The position numbers and the translations under genes are program-made. A DNA stretch of 64,000 bases, from positions 3,342,001-3,406,000 of the forward strand of contig NZ_CP064295.1 of assembly GCF_015476115.1 (NCBI RefSeq), in the 5' to 3' direction. Each line of letters opens with the position of its first letter. Position 1 is the first letter of the stretch. Shown piece after piece: positions 25,653-33,558 of this stretch. Under the pieces are notes generated by a model. The model was not told where the DNA came from. It searched no databases and saw only the letters and a list, made by a program, of their open reading frames with translations. The stretch is from Aegicerativicinus sediminis (GTDB lineage Bacteria > Bacteroidota > Bacteroidia > Flavobacteriales > Flavobacteriaceae).

Positions 25653-26687
25653 TTATTTGGTTTTATTGATGTTAAATTCCTTTTTGTAGAATTCCATAAT
25701 GGGTTGAAATGGGCCAAGCTGATGTTGTTCAGTAGAGAAGGAGTCTGCGTAGGGTGGATAAGGAGTAGATACAGGTTTTTTCTTTATATCTGGAAAATCC
25801 AATTCTAGATTTTGTTTAATAGGACGTTCTTTTGAATTAATATAACCCGCCACATCATATGCCTCTTCATCAGTTAAAATTGGGTTGTCATGTGTGGTTC
25901 CAAAAGGCATGTTTCCTTTAATGAATTCCGCTGCAGTAATCACCCTTGTCATTCCGGCCCCATTATTATAGGAATCATTACCCCATAATGGTGGATATAG
26001 ATAGGTTATTGAATCTGCTAATTTTTGTCCTGAACCATCTTTTAAATGACATACCATACAATGCGTTTCAAAAACTCTCTGCCCATTCTCCAGATCAACC
26101 TTGCGATTCGGAATATTTATGGTTAAGAAACCTGTATGTTCTATTTTTCCATCTTCAGGTGCATATCTACTAAGCCAATTTAAGTAGGCTATATAAGCTT
26201 TCATTTCGCGACTATTTTCGGGTAAAACAGTACCGTTCATACTGCGTTCAAAGCATCCGTTAATTCGCTCTTTCAAAGTTCCAATTTTATTTTCTCTACC
26301 TCTGAATTGAGGAAATCGCTGAACAATCCCGATTAATGGAGCGGATGCTGGTTTTGTCCCCCCGTTTAAATGACAATTATTACAGGCTAAATTATTTCCA
26401 GAATAACCAGTTTGGTTTGAGAGATTTTTTGGGCCAATATATTGCGGGGTAAACTTGAAAAGATTGTATCCGTATTTAATTAATTCGTTTTCTGGTGTAT
26501 CTTCAAGGAATGTTGGATCATAATTAGCGGCATAGATATTTCCTGTGTAAAATTCCTCTTGTTTAGAATCTTGTTTTAGGCGAAAAATATAAATAACCAA
26601 TACCAAGATAATTGTAGAAAGAATGATGCAACAAAAGATACCGAATCGGCCATTGTTAATTTTCTTCTCCATGATAGATGATACCAA
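25653..26687 (-). CDS. Membrane-anchored diheme cytochrome c, TsdA-like (thiosulfate dehydrogenase family)
   Basis: 344 residues with an N-terminal anchor helix (~15-35) and two heme c sites: CNNCH (102-106) and CMVCH (210-214). The first domain carries RINGCFERSMNG, whose Cys145 matches the unusual axial Cys ligand of heme 1 in TsdA, and the second has NMPFGTTHDNP, a likely Met ligand. TsdA joins two thiosulfates to tetrathionate or runs in reverse. The adjacent exported DsrE-like proteins support sulfur chemistry. The start could be the ATG at 26672. Family placement is good; substrate is inferred. Confidence 0.88.
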   Translation of the reverse strand: MVSSIMEKKINNGRFGIFCCIILSTIILVLVIYIFRLKQDSKQEEFYTGNIYAANYDPTFLEDTPENELIKYGYNLFKFTPQYIGPKNLSNQTGYSGNNLACNNCHLNGGTKPASAPLIGIVQRFPQFRGRENKIGTLKERINGCFERSMNGTVLPENSREMKAYIAYLNWLSRYAPEDGKIEHTGFLTINIPNRKVDLENGQRVFETHCMVCHLKDGSGQKLADSITYLYPPLWGNDSYNNGAGMTRVITAAEFIKGNMPFGTTHDNPILTDEEAYDVAGYINSKERPIKQNLELDFPDIKKKPVSTPYPPYADSFSTEQHQLGPFQPIMEFYKKEFNINKTK

Positions 26688-26815
26688 ATCATAATAAATA
26701 TGATCTGCTCACGAATAGAAATGGGCTGTCTTAGGTGGGGGAGAGAATTGTACTACAATACATTAAAGCTACAGCTAAATGTAGAAAATGCCAAATTAAA
26801 TTAGGCTAACTACTA

Positions 26816-27436
26816 TTATTCCATCTTTTGGAAGATGCAAAACAAAAAATTCTGATTGCTATTGTTGGGAGTAATATGATCTTTTTTTATGCACTTTAAT
26901 TTGGTGAAATTGGTTTTGAAAACCGAAGTCATTTCTTCTTCTGAATAACGATGAATATTAAGACCACTACATTTTAATGGGCCATCCTCTGAAAAAGTTC
27001 CAAGTATAAGGTAACCATTTGGTTTTAAATAATTCGTTACCTTTTGAACATAGGTTTCTATTTCTATTTTATCATTTAAAAAATGGAAGGCAGCCCTATC
27101 ATGCCACAAATCAAATTTTTTGTTGGTATTAAAATCCAATATATCTGAGGCTTCCCAATTTATATGTTGAGATTTTTCACCTAATCTAATCTTTGCATGC
27201 TCAAGGGAAGTCTCTGAAATATCTAATACCGTAATATCTTCATATCCCAGTTTAAGCAATTCATCGACAAACAAGCTATCGCCACCCCCAATATCAATAA
27301 TTGACACGTCGGTAGGCAAACTAATGTCTTTAATTAAATCTATCGAAACCTCCGGGTTTTCTTGATACCAGCTAACTTTTGTAGTGTCTTTTGTTTGGTA
27401 AATATTCTCCCAGTGTAATTTGTTTTCTGTATCCAT
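26816..27436 (-). CDS. Class I SAM-dependent methyltransferase
   Basis: 206 residues with the Rossmann methyltransferase fold: motif I IIDIGGGDSLFVDELL near residues 45-60, an acidic ITVLDISETSLEHAK for the ribose, and FDLWHDRAAFHFL as the post-I segment. The KVSWYQENPEVSIDLI start marks a small-molecule methyltransferase subfamily seen in many bacteria; the substrate is unknown. It is upstream of the cytochrome/DsrE genes on the same strand but separated by 128 bp. Confidence 0.85.
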   Translation of the reverse strand: MDTENKLHWENIYQTKDTTKVSWYQENPEVSIDLIKDISLPTDVSIIDIGGGDSLFVDELLKLGYEDITVLDISETSLEHAKIRLGEKSQHINWEASDILDFNTNKKFDLWHDRAAFHFLNDKIEIETYVQKVTNYLKPNGYLILGTFSEDGPLKCSGLNIHRYSEEEMTSVFKTNFTKLKCIKKDHITPNNSNQNFLFCIFQKME

Positions 27437-27515
27437 TTTGTAAAAAAATGAAGTTCGGAAATTTATTCGACCTGAGACAAATTAAATAATCAAATTGAAG
27501 AATTATCAAGATGAA

Positions 27516-28337
27516 TTATTCAACAGTATTCTTTAAAACCCCAATTTTATCAATGGCAATTATTATTTCATCACCTGAATTTAAGGTGAATTCGGATGCA
27601 GGGATAATACCAGTTCCTGTCATAAGCAAGCATCCATTTGGGAAACTACATTCCCTAAATAAATAATCGGTTAAATCAATTAGGGAACGCTTCATCTGTG
27701 AAAATTGTGTTGACTCCGACCAAACCACTTGTTCACCCCTTCGGATTTCAAGGGAAATTTCTGTATCTGGTTTGGGAAAGTCTTCATCCAAATAGAGGCA
27801 TGGACCAATAGATGCTGAGCCATCGTAAGTTTTAGCTTGTGGCAAATAAAGGGGGTTCTCTCCTTCAATACTTCGAGAACTCATATCATTTCCAATTGTA
27901 TAACCTATAATTTTCTTGTTAGAAGTTACCATAATTGTAAATTCTGGCTCTGGTACATTCCAAGTTGAATCTCTTCGAATTCGCACCTTTCCATTTTGGC
28001 CCACACAACGAAGAGCGTTTCCCTTATAGAACAATTCTGGGCGGTCAGCGTGATACACTTTTTCATAAAAAGTGCCACCACCTGCCTTGAGTGATTCTTC
28101 TAAACGGGCCATTTTACTATTAAAATAGGTAACCCCACTTGCCCATATTTCTTGACTTCTTATCGGTGGTAAAATATCCCCCACTTCCTCGACAATATCC
28201 AATCCATTCTCAATCAAAGTTTCACATTTAGTCCTTAAATTATCGTCATTTATGAATTTGTCCCAATCTTCATTAACACCATAATTTTGTTCATTATGTT
28301 GGATGATAACTCCACTTGTTGTATTGAATATCTTCAT
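27516..28337 (-). CDS. Fumarylacetoacetate hydrolase (FAH) family protein, probable 2-keto-3-deoxy-sugar-acid dehydratase
   Basis: 273 residues. The FAH metal-binding acidic residues appear in VPEPEFTIMV and in IGYTIGNDMSSRSIEGENPLYLPQAKTYDGSASIGP. This subfamily contains 2-keto-3-deoxy-D-arabinonate/xylonate dehydratases of Weimberg-type pathways. Upstream on the same strand are a GntP permease (2 bp) and an IlvD/Edd dehydratase, which makes a sugar-acid route (aldonate to 2-keto-3-deoxyaldonate to a semialdehyde) the best reading. No obvious 2-oxoglutarate-semialdehyde dehydrogenase is adjacent. Confidence 0.85.
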   Translation of the reverse strand: MKIFNTTSGVIIQHNEQNYGVNEDWDKFINDDNLRTKCETLIENGLDIVEEVGDILPPIRSQEIWASGVTYFNSKMARLEESLKAGGGTFYEKVYHADRPELFYKGNALRCVGQNGKVRIRRDSTWNVPEPEFTIMVTSNKKIIGYTIGNDMSSRSIEGENPLYLPQAKTYDGSASIGPCLYLDEDFPKPDTEISLEIRRGEQVVWSESTQFSQMKRSLIDLTDYLFRECSFPNGCLLMTGTGIIPASEFTLNSGDEIIIAIDKIGVLKNTVE

Positions 28338-28339
28338 AT

Positions 28340-29686
28340 TTAATTTATTAATAGTCTCAAAATTGCAAGAAATAGAATAACTGAAACACCTAAAATAAGG
28401 CTTCCCATCGTATGAAATTTATAGCCTAATTTACTTTCCATATTAGACATTCCCGTAACAACCCAAAAAAAGCTGTCGTTAGCATGTGAGGCTACCGATG
28501 AACCTGCACCGATAGATAATACTACTAAGGCTTTGTCTATTTCGGATTCAAACCCTAAGGACATTAACATTGGTGCTACAATAGATGCAGTTGTTATTAA
28601 AGCGACCGTACTTGAACCTTGTGCCGTTTTTATTGCAGAAGCCAACAAGAAAGGCATAAATAATCCCATATTCATGCTAGACATACTATCTCCTAAAATT
28701 TTTACAACCCCAGAATCCCTTAATACTTGTCCAAATATTCCGCCGGCACCTGTAATTAAAAGGATAGATGATGCTGATACCAAAGCCTTTCCTATCCATC
28801 CAGTAGTAGAAAAAATTTCACGATCTAATTTTTTTGGCAGAAGTATTGCGAAGATACAGCCAATTATAAGAGCTATGAATGGCTCGCCTAAAAACACTAT
28901 TGTCTTATACCAAAATGGAATAATTTCAGAATTTTCAGTAATTGGTTTAAATAAAGTGAGTGCAGATTTTAAAACAATTAGAACAATCGGAACTATAATT
29001 GGCAAAACCGATTTGCTGGCAGAAGGGGATGTTTTTAATTTTAGTTCAATGTCACTTTCATTTAGTTTCGGATTTGGATCTATATAGGTTTTAGAAACAT
29101 AAATTTTTATGAAAATTAAAACCATGGTAAGGCCAAACAAACTTGCAGGTATTCCTATCAACATTACCCATCCCAAATTTGCATTTAAAAAGTGAGCAGC
29201 TGCAATTGGTCCAGGGGTAGGAGGAACTAAAGTATGAGAAGCCATTAATCCCATCGCTAGGGCAATAGTCGTGGCAGTTAGGGTAATGCCTGCCTTTTTA
29301 GCCAAACTCTTATTTAGGGGAGACATTAGCATAAATCCACTGTCCGCAAATACCGGAATAGAAATGATCCAACCAATAAGCCCCATGGCAAGCGGTGTTT
29401 TGCGTTTACCGGTCAAATTCAAAACTTTGTCTGCGAGAGCGTATGCACCTCCTGTATTTTCTAAAAATGCCCCTATTATTACCCCAAAAATTATAATTAG
29501 ACCAATACCAGCCATGGTATTACCGAATCCTTTGTTAATGGAAGAGATTATTTGATCAAATGGCATTCCTGAGACTAAACCGAAAATAATTGCGACTAAT
29601 AAAAGTGCTATAAAAGCATGCATTTTTACTTTTGCGGTTAACCAAACCACTAATGAAATACTTAATACAAGAAACAATATAGACAT
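28340..29686 (-). CDS. GntP family gluconate/sugar-acid permease
   Basis: 448 residues, about 12-13 transmembrane segments. Typical GntP stretches: HAFIALLLVAIIFGLVSGMP, GFGNTMAGIGLIIIFGVIIGAFLENTGGA, ALAMGLMASHTLVPPTPGPIAAA and AQGSSTVALITTASI. It would import a sugar acid with protons. It lies 5 bp after the dehydratase gene and 2 bp before the FAH gene, so all three form one operon. Confidence 0.94.
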   Translation of the reverse strand: MSILFLVLSISLVVWLTAKVKMHAFIALLLVAIIFGLVSGMPFDQIISSINKGFGNTMAGIGLIIIFGVIIGAFLENTGGAYALADKVLNLTGKRKTPLAMGLIGWIISIPVFADSGFMLMSPLNKSLAKKAGITLTATTIALAMGLMASHTLVPPTPGPIAAAHFLNANLGWVMLIGIPASLFGLTMVLIFIKIYVSKTYIDPNPKLNESDIELKLKTSPSASKSVLPIIVPIVLIVLKSALTLFKPITENSEIIPFWYKTIVFLGEPFIALIIGCIFAILLPKKLDREIFSTTGWIGKALVSASSILLITGAGGIFGQVLRDSGVVKILGDSMSSMNMGLFMPFLLASAIKTAQGSSTVALITTASIVAPMLMSLGFESEIDKALVVLSIGAGSSVASHANDSFFWVVTGMSNMESKLGYKFHTMGSLILGVSVILFLAILRLLIN

Positions 29687-29691
29687 TCTAA

Positions 29692-31413
29692 TTAATGTAA
29701 ATCGCGAGAAACTTTTGATCCTGATTTGCCGACTAGAAAATCCAAGTCAGCACCGAGATGTGCTTGTTCAACGTGGTCTATATACAATTTAACATAGCCA
29801 CGATTGACATCTAACGATTCAGGTTTCATATTTAATTTTCTATATTGAATTTCTTCTTCACTAAGTTCAAGTTGAAGCAGTTTGTTTTTTACATCTAATG
29901 TGATGTAATCGCCATTTTCAACAATGGCCAAGGTACCACCGATGGTAGATTCTGGTGAAATGTGAAGCACAACTGTACCATACGCGGTTCCGCTCATTCT
30001 TCCATCAGAGATTCTAACCATATCCTTAACACCTTTTTCTATTAATTTTTTAGGTAAATCAACATTTCCAACTTCGGGCATACCTGGATAACCTTTGGGG
30101 CCAACTCCTTTTAAAACAATCACAGAATTCTCATCAACATCTAAATCAGGATCATCGACACGTTGGTGATAATCTTCAATATTTTCGAATACAACTGCTT
30201 TACCTCTGTGTTGCATCAATTTTGGCGTTGCAGCTGAAGGTTTTATAATTGCCCCGTTTTCACAAAGATTCCCTTTTAAGACCGTTATGCCTGCATTTTC
30301 TTTGAGAGGTTCTTTCAAGGTTTTAATTACTTCTGAATTATAACAAGAAGCCTTTTCATAATTATCGATAATTTTTTGCCCGTTAACTGTAATACATTCT
30401 TTATGAAGTAATGTTGTCAATTCCTTCATAACGAAAGAAAGCCCTCCAGCGTAATAAAAATCTTCCATGAGATATTTTCCTGAAGGCATCAAATTCACTA
30501 ATAACGGTACTTCACTACCAAGACTATCAAATTCTTCTAATTTGAGATCAACTCCAATTCGTCTAGCAATGGCAATAAGGTGTATAATAAGATTAGTAGA
30601 ACCTCCTACGGCAGCGTTGACAATGATAGCATTTTCGAAGGCCTTTTTGGTTAATACTTTGGAAAGGGTAAGATCTTCCTTTACCATCTCAACTATTCGC
30701 CTTCCAGAGAATTGTTGAAAAACCTTTTTCCTTGAATCCGCAGCCGGAATTGACGAAATTCCTGGCAAGGTTAGTCCTAATGCTTCACTCATTACTGCCA
30801 TGGTTGATGCTGTACCCATGGTATTACAATGGCCGATGCTTCTAGCAGCACAGGATTCAGCTTCATATAATTCTTCAGCCAATAATTGACCTTTATTCTG
30901 ACGCTCTTTTATCATCCAATTGAAGGATCCTGAGCCGATGGTCTCATTTCTAAAACGACCGTTTAACATTGGGCCGCCTGTAACGACAATAGTAGGTAAA
31001 TCTACACTGCAGGCACCCATAATGGTTGATGGTGTTGTTTTGTCACATCCGGTAAGTAAAACCACTCCATCAATTGGATTGGCACGTAAAGTTTCTTCCA
31101 CATCCATACTAACCAAGTTTCTAAAAAGCATGGTTGTAGGTTTCATTATGGTTTCCCCCAAAGACATAACGGGGAATTCTAGGGGAAATCCACCAGCTTC
31201 CAAAATTCCCTTTTTCACAGTCTCAGCAACATCTCTTAGGTGGGCATTACATGGGGTAAGTTCGGACCATGTATTGCAAATACCTATAACTGGCTTGCCC
31301 TGAAAATAGTCGTCTGGGTATCCTTGGTTACGTAACCAAGATCTATGAACAAAACCCATTTTGTCCATATTTTGAAACCATTCTTGGCTTCTCAAAGAAA
31401 GTTTTTCAGACAC
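29692..31413 (-). CDS. IlvD/Edd family sugar-acid dehydratase
   Basis: 573 residues. Iron-sulfur ligands are visible at C55 (WSELTPCN), in LTGCDKTTPS, and in SCAARSIGHCNTMGTASTM; the C-terminal SDGRMSGTAYGTVVLH is the substrate/Mg segment. The family includes dihydroxyacid, phosphogluconate and pentonate (arabonate/xylonate) dehydratases. The neighbours (GntP permease, FAH-family enzyme) argue for an aldonate rather than valine synthesis. It is the first gene of the operon, with a LacI-type palindrome at 31432-31447, 19 bp upstream of the ATG. Confidence 0.9.
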   Translation of the reverse strand: MSEKLSLRSQEWFQNMDKMGFVHRSWLRNQGYPDDYFQGKPVIGICNTWSELTPCNAHLRDVAETVKKGILEAGGFPLEFPVMSLGETIMKPTTMLFRNLVSMDVEETLRANPIDGVVLLTGCDKTTPSTIMGACSVDLPTIVVTGGPMLNGRFRNETIGSGSFNWMIKERQNKGQLLAEELYEAESCAARSIGHCNTMGTASTMAVMSEALGLTLPGISSIPAADSRKKVFQQFSGRRIVEMVKEDLTLSKVLTKKAFENAIIVNAAVGGSTNLIIHLIAIARRIGVDLKLEEFDSLGSEVPLLVNLMPSGKYLMEDFYYAGGLSFVMKELTTLLHKECITVNGQKIIDNYEKASCYNSEVIKTLKEPLKENAGITVLKGNLCENGAIIKPSAATPKLMQHRGKAVVFENIEDYHQRVDDPDLDVDENSVIVLKGVGPKGYPGMPEVGNVDLPKKLIEKGVKDMVRISDGRMSGTAYGTVVLHISPESTIGGTLAIVENGDYITLDVKNKLLQLELSEEEIQYRKLNMKPESLDVNRGYVKLYIDHVEQAHLGADLDFLVGKSGSKVSRDLH

Positions 31414-31431
31414 TTAGATAATTAGTTAGTG

Positions 31432-31447
31432 GCGCAAACGGTTGCGC
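31432..31447 (-). promoter_or_regulatory. LacI-family operator upstream of the sugar-acid operon
   Basis: GCGCAAACGGTTGCGC has perfect 6-bp outer arms (GCGCAA/TTGCGC) around a central CG-containing core, the form bound by LacI/GalR regulators. Its GC-rich block stands out from the AT-rich surroundings. Its position just before the dehydratase start fits repression by roadblock or promoter overlap. No LacI-family gene is in the window. Confidence 0.72.
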
Positions 31448-31648
31448 TGAAAACTAAAAGTATTCAAAATACATAACTAATCAAAATGGAACTAAAACTT
31501 CATTGGATAATCTATTATGGATTACCCATAACTTATAAATTTCGTCAACAATTATCAATTATGGCTTAATGAAGGAATTCTATTAAGGGAGAACTTTCTT
31601 TTTAAAAAATAAAAGAAATTTGGTATAACTAAATATGAGGTACTAATT

Positions 31649-32260
31649 CTAAAGAACTAAAACAATACCGGCAACAAATGAGATTATCCAAGCCCCATAA
31701 AACCAATGGAAACGACGACTATACCAAATAAATGAAGCTAACATTAAAAGCATAATAATCAAGGATAATATAAAAACATAATCGTTGCCAAAAAGCCAAT
31801 ATATAGATCTATTAATAGCCGCTTGTGTTAGACAAAAAGCCCCAAAAGTCATCATTAATTTATGCAGTTTTGGATTATCTCTTCTTTTTGTAAACCCAAT
31901 TGTTATAACTATGGTAGCAACAACTGCTTGAACCGAAACCATTGTGGGAAGTGCATTTAGACTACCATTTGCCTTAAGTTCATAATAAACCAAGTAACCA
32001 ACGCTACCAATGAGGAGATAAAATAAAGGAAGCCCTAAAAGACCAAGCTTTTTGTGGATATTAACATGATTACTTTTAACTAAAGCGTTTTGAGCAATTA
32101 GTAAGCTAAACCACAAAAAAGCAATAAAGCCATGGATTATAAACTTTAAATCAGAATTGCTTTCCTGGTCTACTTGAGTCAGCCAATTATCAGAAAATCC
32201 TACCATCATAAATATCCAGTATATAATGGCCATGATTAATAAAAAGTGCTTTCTAATCAT
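31649..32260 (-). CDS. Polytopic membrane protein of unknown function
   Basis: 203 residues with about six transmembrane helices. I do not recognise a named family with confidence. Visible features are histidines at helix ends (IHGFIAFLWFSLLIAQ, VNIHKKLGLLG, PKLHKLMMTFGAF) in a pattern like small heme- or quinone-associated membrane proteins, but this is only a resemblance. It is preceded by a 235-bp gap holding the upstream sugar-acid operon control region and followed by ackA on the same strand (72 bp gap). Confidence 0.75.
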   Translation of the reverse strand: MIRKHFLLIMAIIYWIFMMVGFSDNWLTQVDQESNSDLKFIIHGFIAFLWFSLLIAQNALVKSNHVNIHKKLGLLGLPLFYLLIGSVGYLVYYELKANGSLNALPTMVSVQAVVATIVITIGFTKRRDNPKLHKLMMTFGAFCLTQAAINRSIYWLFGNDYVFILSLIIMLLMLASFIWYSRRFHWFYGAWIISFVAGIVLVL

Positions 32261-32331
32261 ATCTAAGAGTTAGGAAATTAACTTTTCAACCATTTTCCTT
32301 ACGGTTCTTTTACAAGAATAACCATATAATT

Positions 32332-33537
32332 TTAATTTCCAATCAACTTTTTTGTTTGAAGGGCAATCTCCAATTCTTCATTTGTCGGTATTACCCAAAC
32401 CTGAACTTTGCTTTCATTGGAATTTATTTTATGATTACTTTTTATTTTCATCTCATTTAATGATGAATCAATTTCAATTCCTAAAAAATTTAATTCTGAA
32501 CAAACCAATTCTCTTATCACGGAGCTATTTTCGCCAATTCCGGCAGTAAAAACCAAGGCGTCTAAAGCATTCATTTCAGCGATATAAGCACCAATATATT
32601 TTTTTATTCGCTGTACATACATATCTATTGCTAAACTTGCTTTTTTATCACCTATATCTCTTTTCTCAAGGACATCGCGCATATCATTACTTCCAGCAAT
32701 TCCTTTTAGACCACTCTCTTTATTAAGCAAAGTGTCTATTTCTTGAAATGACATGCCCATTTTGGTTCCTAGAAAGAAGGGTATTGATGGGTCTATATCA
32801 CCAGACCTTGTTCCCATCATCAAACCTGCTAAGGGAGACAACCCCATACTAGTATCAATACATTTACCGCCTTTTACTGCTGACATACTACAACCGTTAC
32901 CTAAATGTATGGTAATTATAGCCGTATCCTTTTCTTCTTTGTCAAGTAGTTTAAGCGCCTCTTTTGTTACAAATGAATGAGAACTTCCATGCATACCATA
33001 TGCTCTTACCTGTTCATTTTCGTATAGATAATTTGGTATTGGATAGCGATACGATTTTGAAGGCATAGTTTGGTGGAAGGCAGTGTCGAATACAGCCACC
33101 TGTTTTGCACTTGGGAAAAAATGCTCAGCCACTTCAATACCTTCCAAATTTGAAGGGTTATGTAAGGGTGCGAGAGGAATTAATCGCTTAATAACGGATT
33201 TAACATTTTCGGTAATTAGAACAGCTCCGCTATAAAATTCACCTCCATGAACTACTCGGTGCCCGATAGCTTCAATTTCATTTGGGTCTTTGAGAAGGTT
33301 ATTGCCTGGATCAGTTATGACCTCAATAATATTTCTTAAACCTTCTTTATGATCCTTAATGGTTAAGGATTTTTTAAATTCTTTTTCGAAGTCTTTGCTG
33401 GATATGGAATACTTGTAGTTAGACCGGTTCTCTCCAATGCGTTCAATTGATCCATTGGCCAACACATTATTATTCGCCATTTCATACAGTACATATTTTA
33501 TGGACGAACTTCCAGTATTTATAACTAATATTTTCAT
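32332..33537 (-). CDS. ackA: Acetate kinase
   Basis: 401 residues. It interconverts acetyl phosphate plus ADP and acetate plus ATP. ASKHA-fold motifs: LVINTGSSSIKYVLYE at the N terminus, GHRVVHGGEFY, VAVFDTAFHQTMP, IITIHLGNGCSMSAV, and DALVFTAGIGENSSVIR near the C terminus. It lies 21 bp after pta in the usual pta-ackA pair. Together with acs elsewhere in the window the cell can both excrete and scavenge acetate. Confidence 0.97.
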   Translation of the reverse strand: MKILVINTGSSSIKYVLYEMANNNVLANGSIERIGENRSNYKYSISSKDFEKEFKKSLTIKDHKEGLRNIIEVITDPGNNLLKDPNEIEAIGHRVVHGGEFYSGAVLITENVKSVIKRLIPLAPLHNPSNLEGIEVAEHFFPSAKQVAVFDTAFHQTMPSKSYRYPIPNYLYENEQVRAYGMHGSSHSFVTKEALKLLDKEEKDTAIITIHLGNGCSMSAVKGGKCIDTSMGLSPLAGLMMGTRSGDIDPSIPFFLGTKMGMSFQEIDTLLNKESGLKGIAGSNDMRDVLEKRDIGDKKASLAIDMYVQRIKKYIGAYIAEMNALDALVFTAGIGENSSVIRELVCSELNFLGIEIDSSLNEMKIKSNHKINSNESKVQVWVIPTNEELEIALQTKKLIGN

Positions 33538-33558
33538 GTGATCTTAGTTCAAGCTAAA

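Noticed and set aside
27437-27515. Terminator after the sugar-acid operon or methyltransferase promoter hairpin
   Set aside because: The imperfect GAATTATC/GATGAATTATTC pairing is too weak and lacks a U-tract.
28533-29087. 184-residue open frame on the plus strand
   Set aside because: It is the antisense of the GntP permease gene, whose protein is clearly real; the antisense translation shows no family features.
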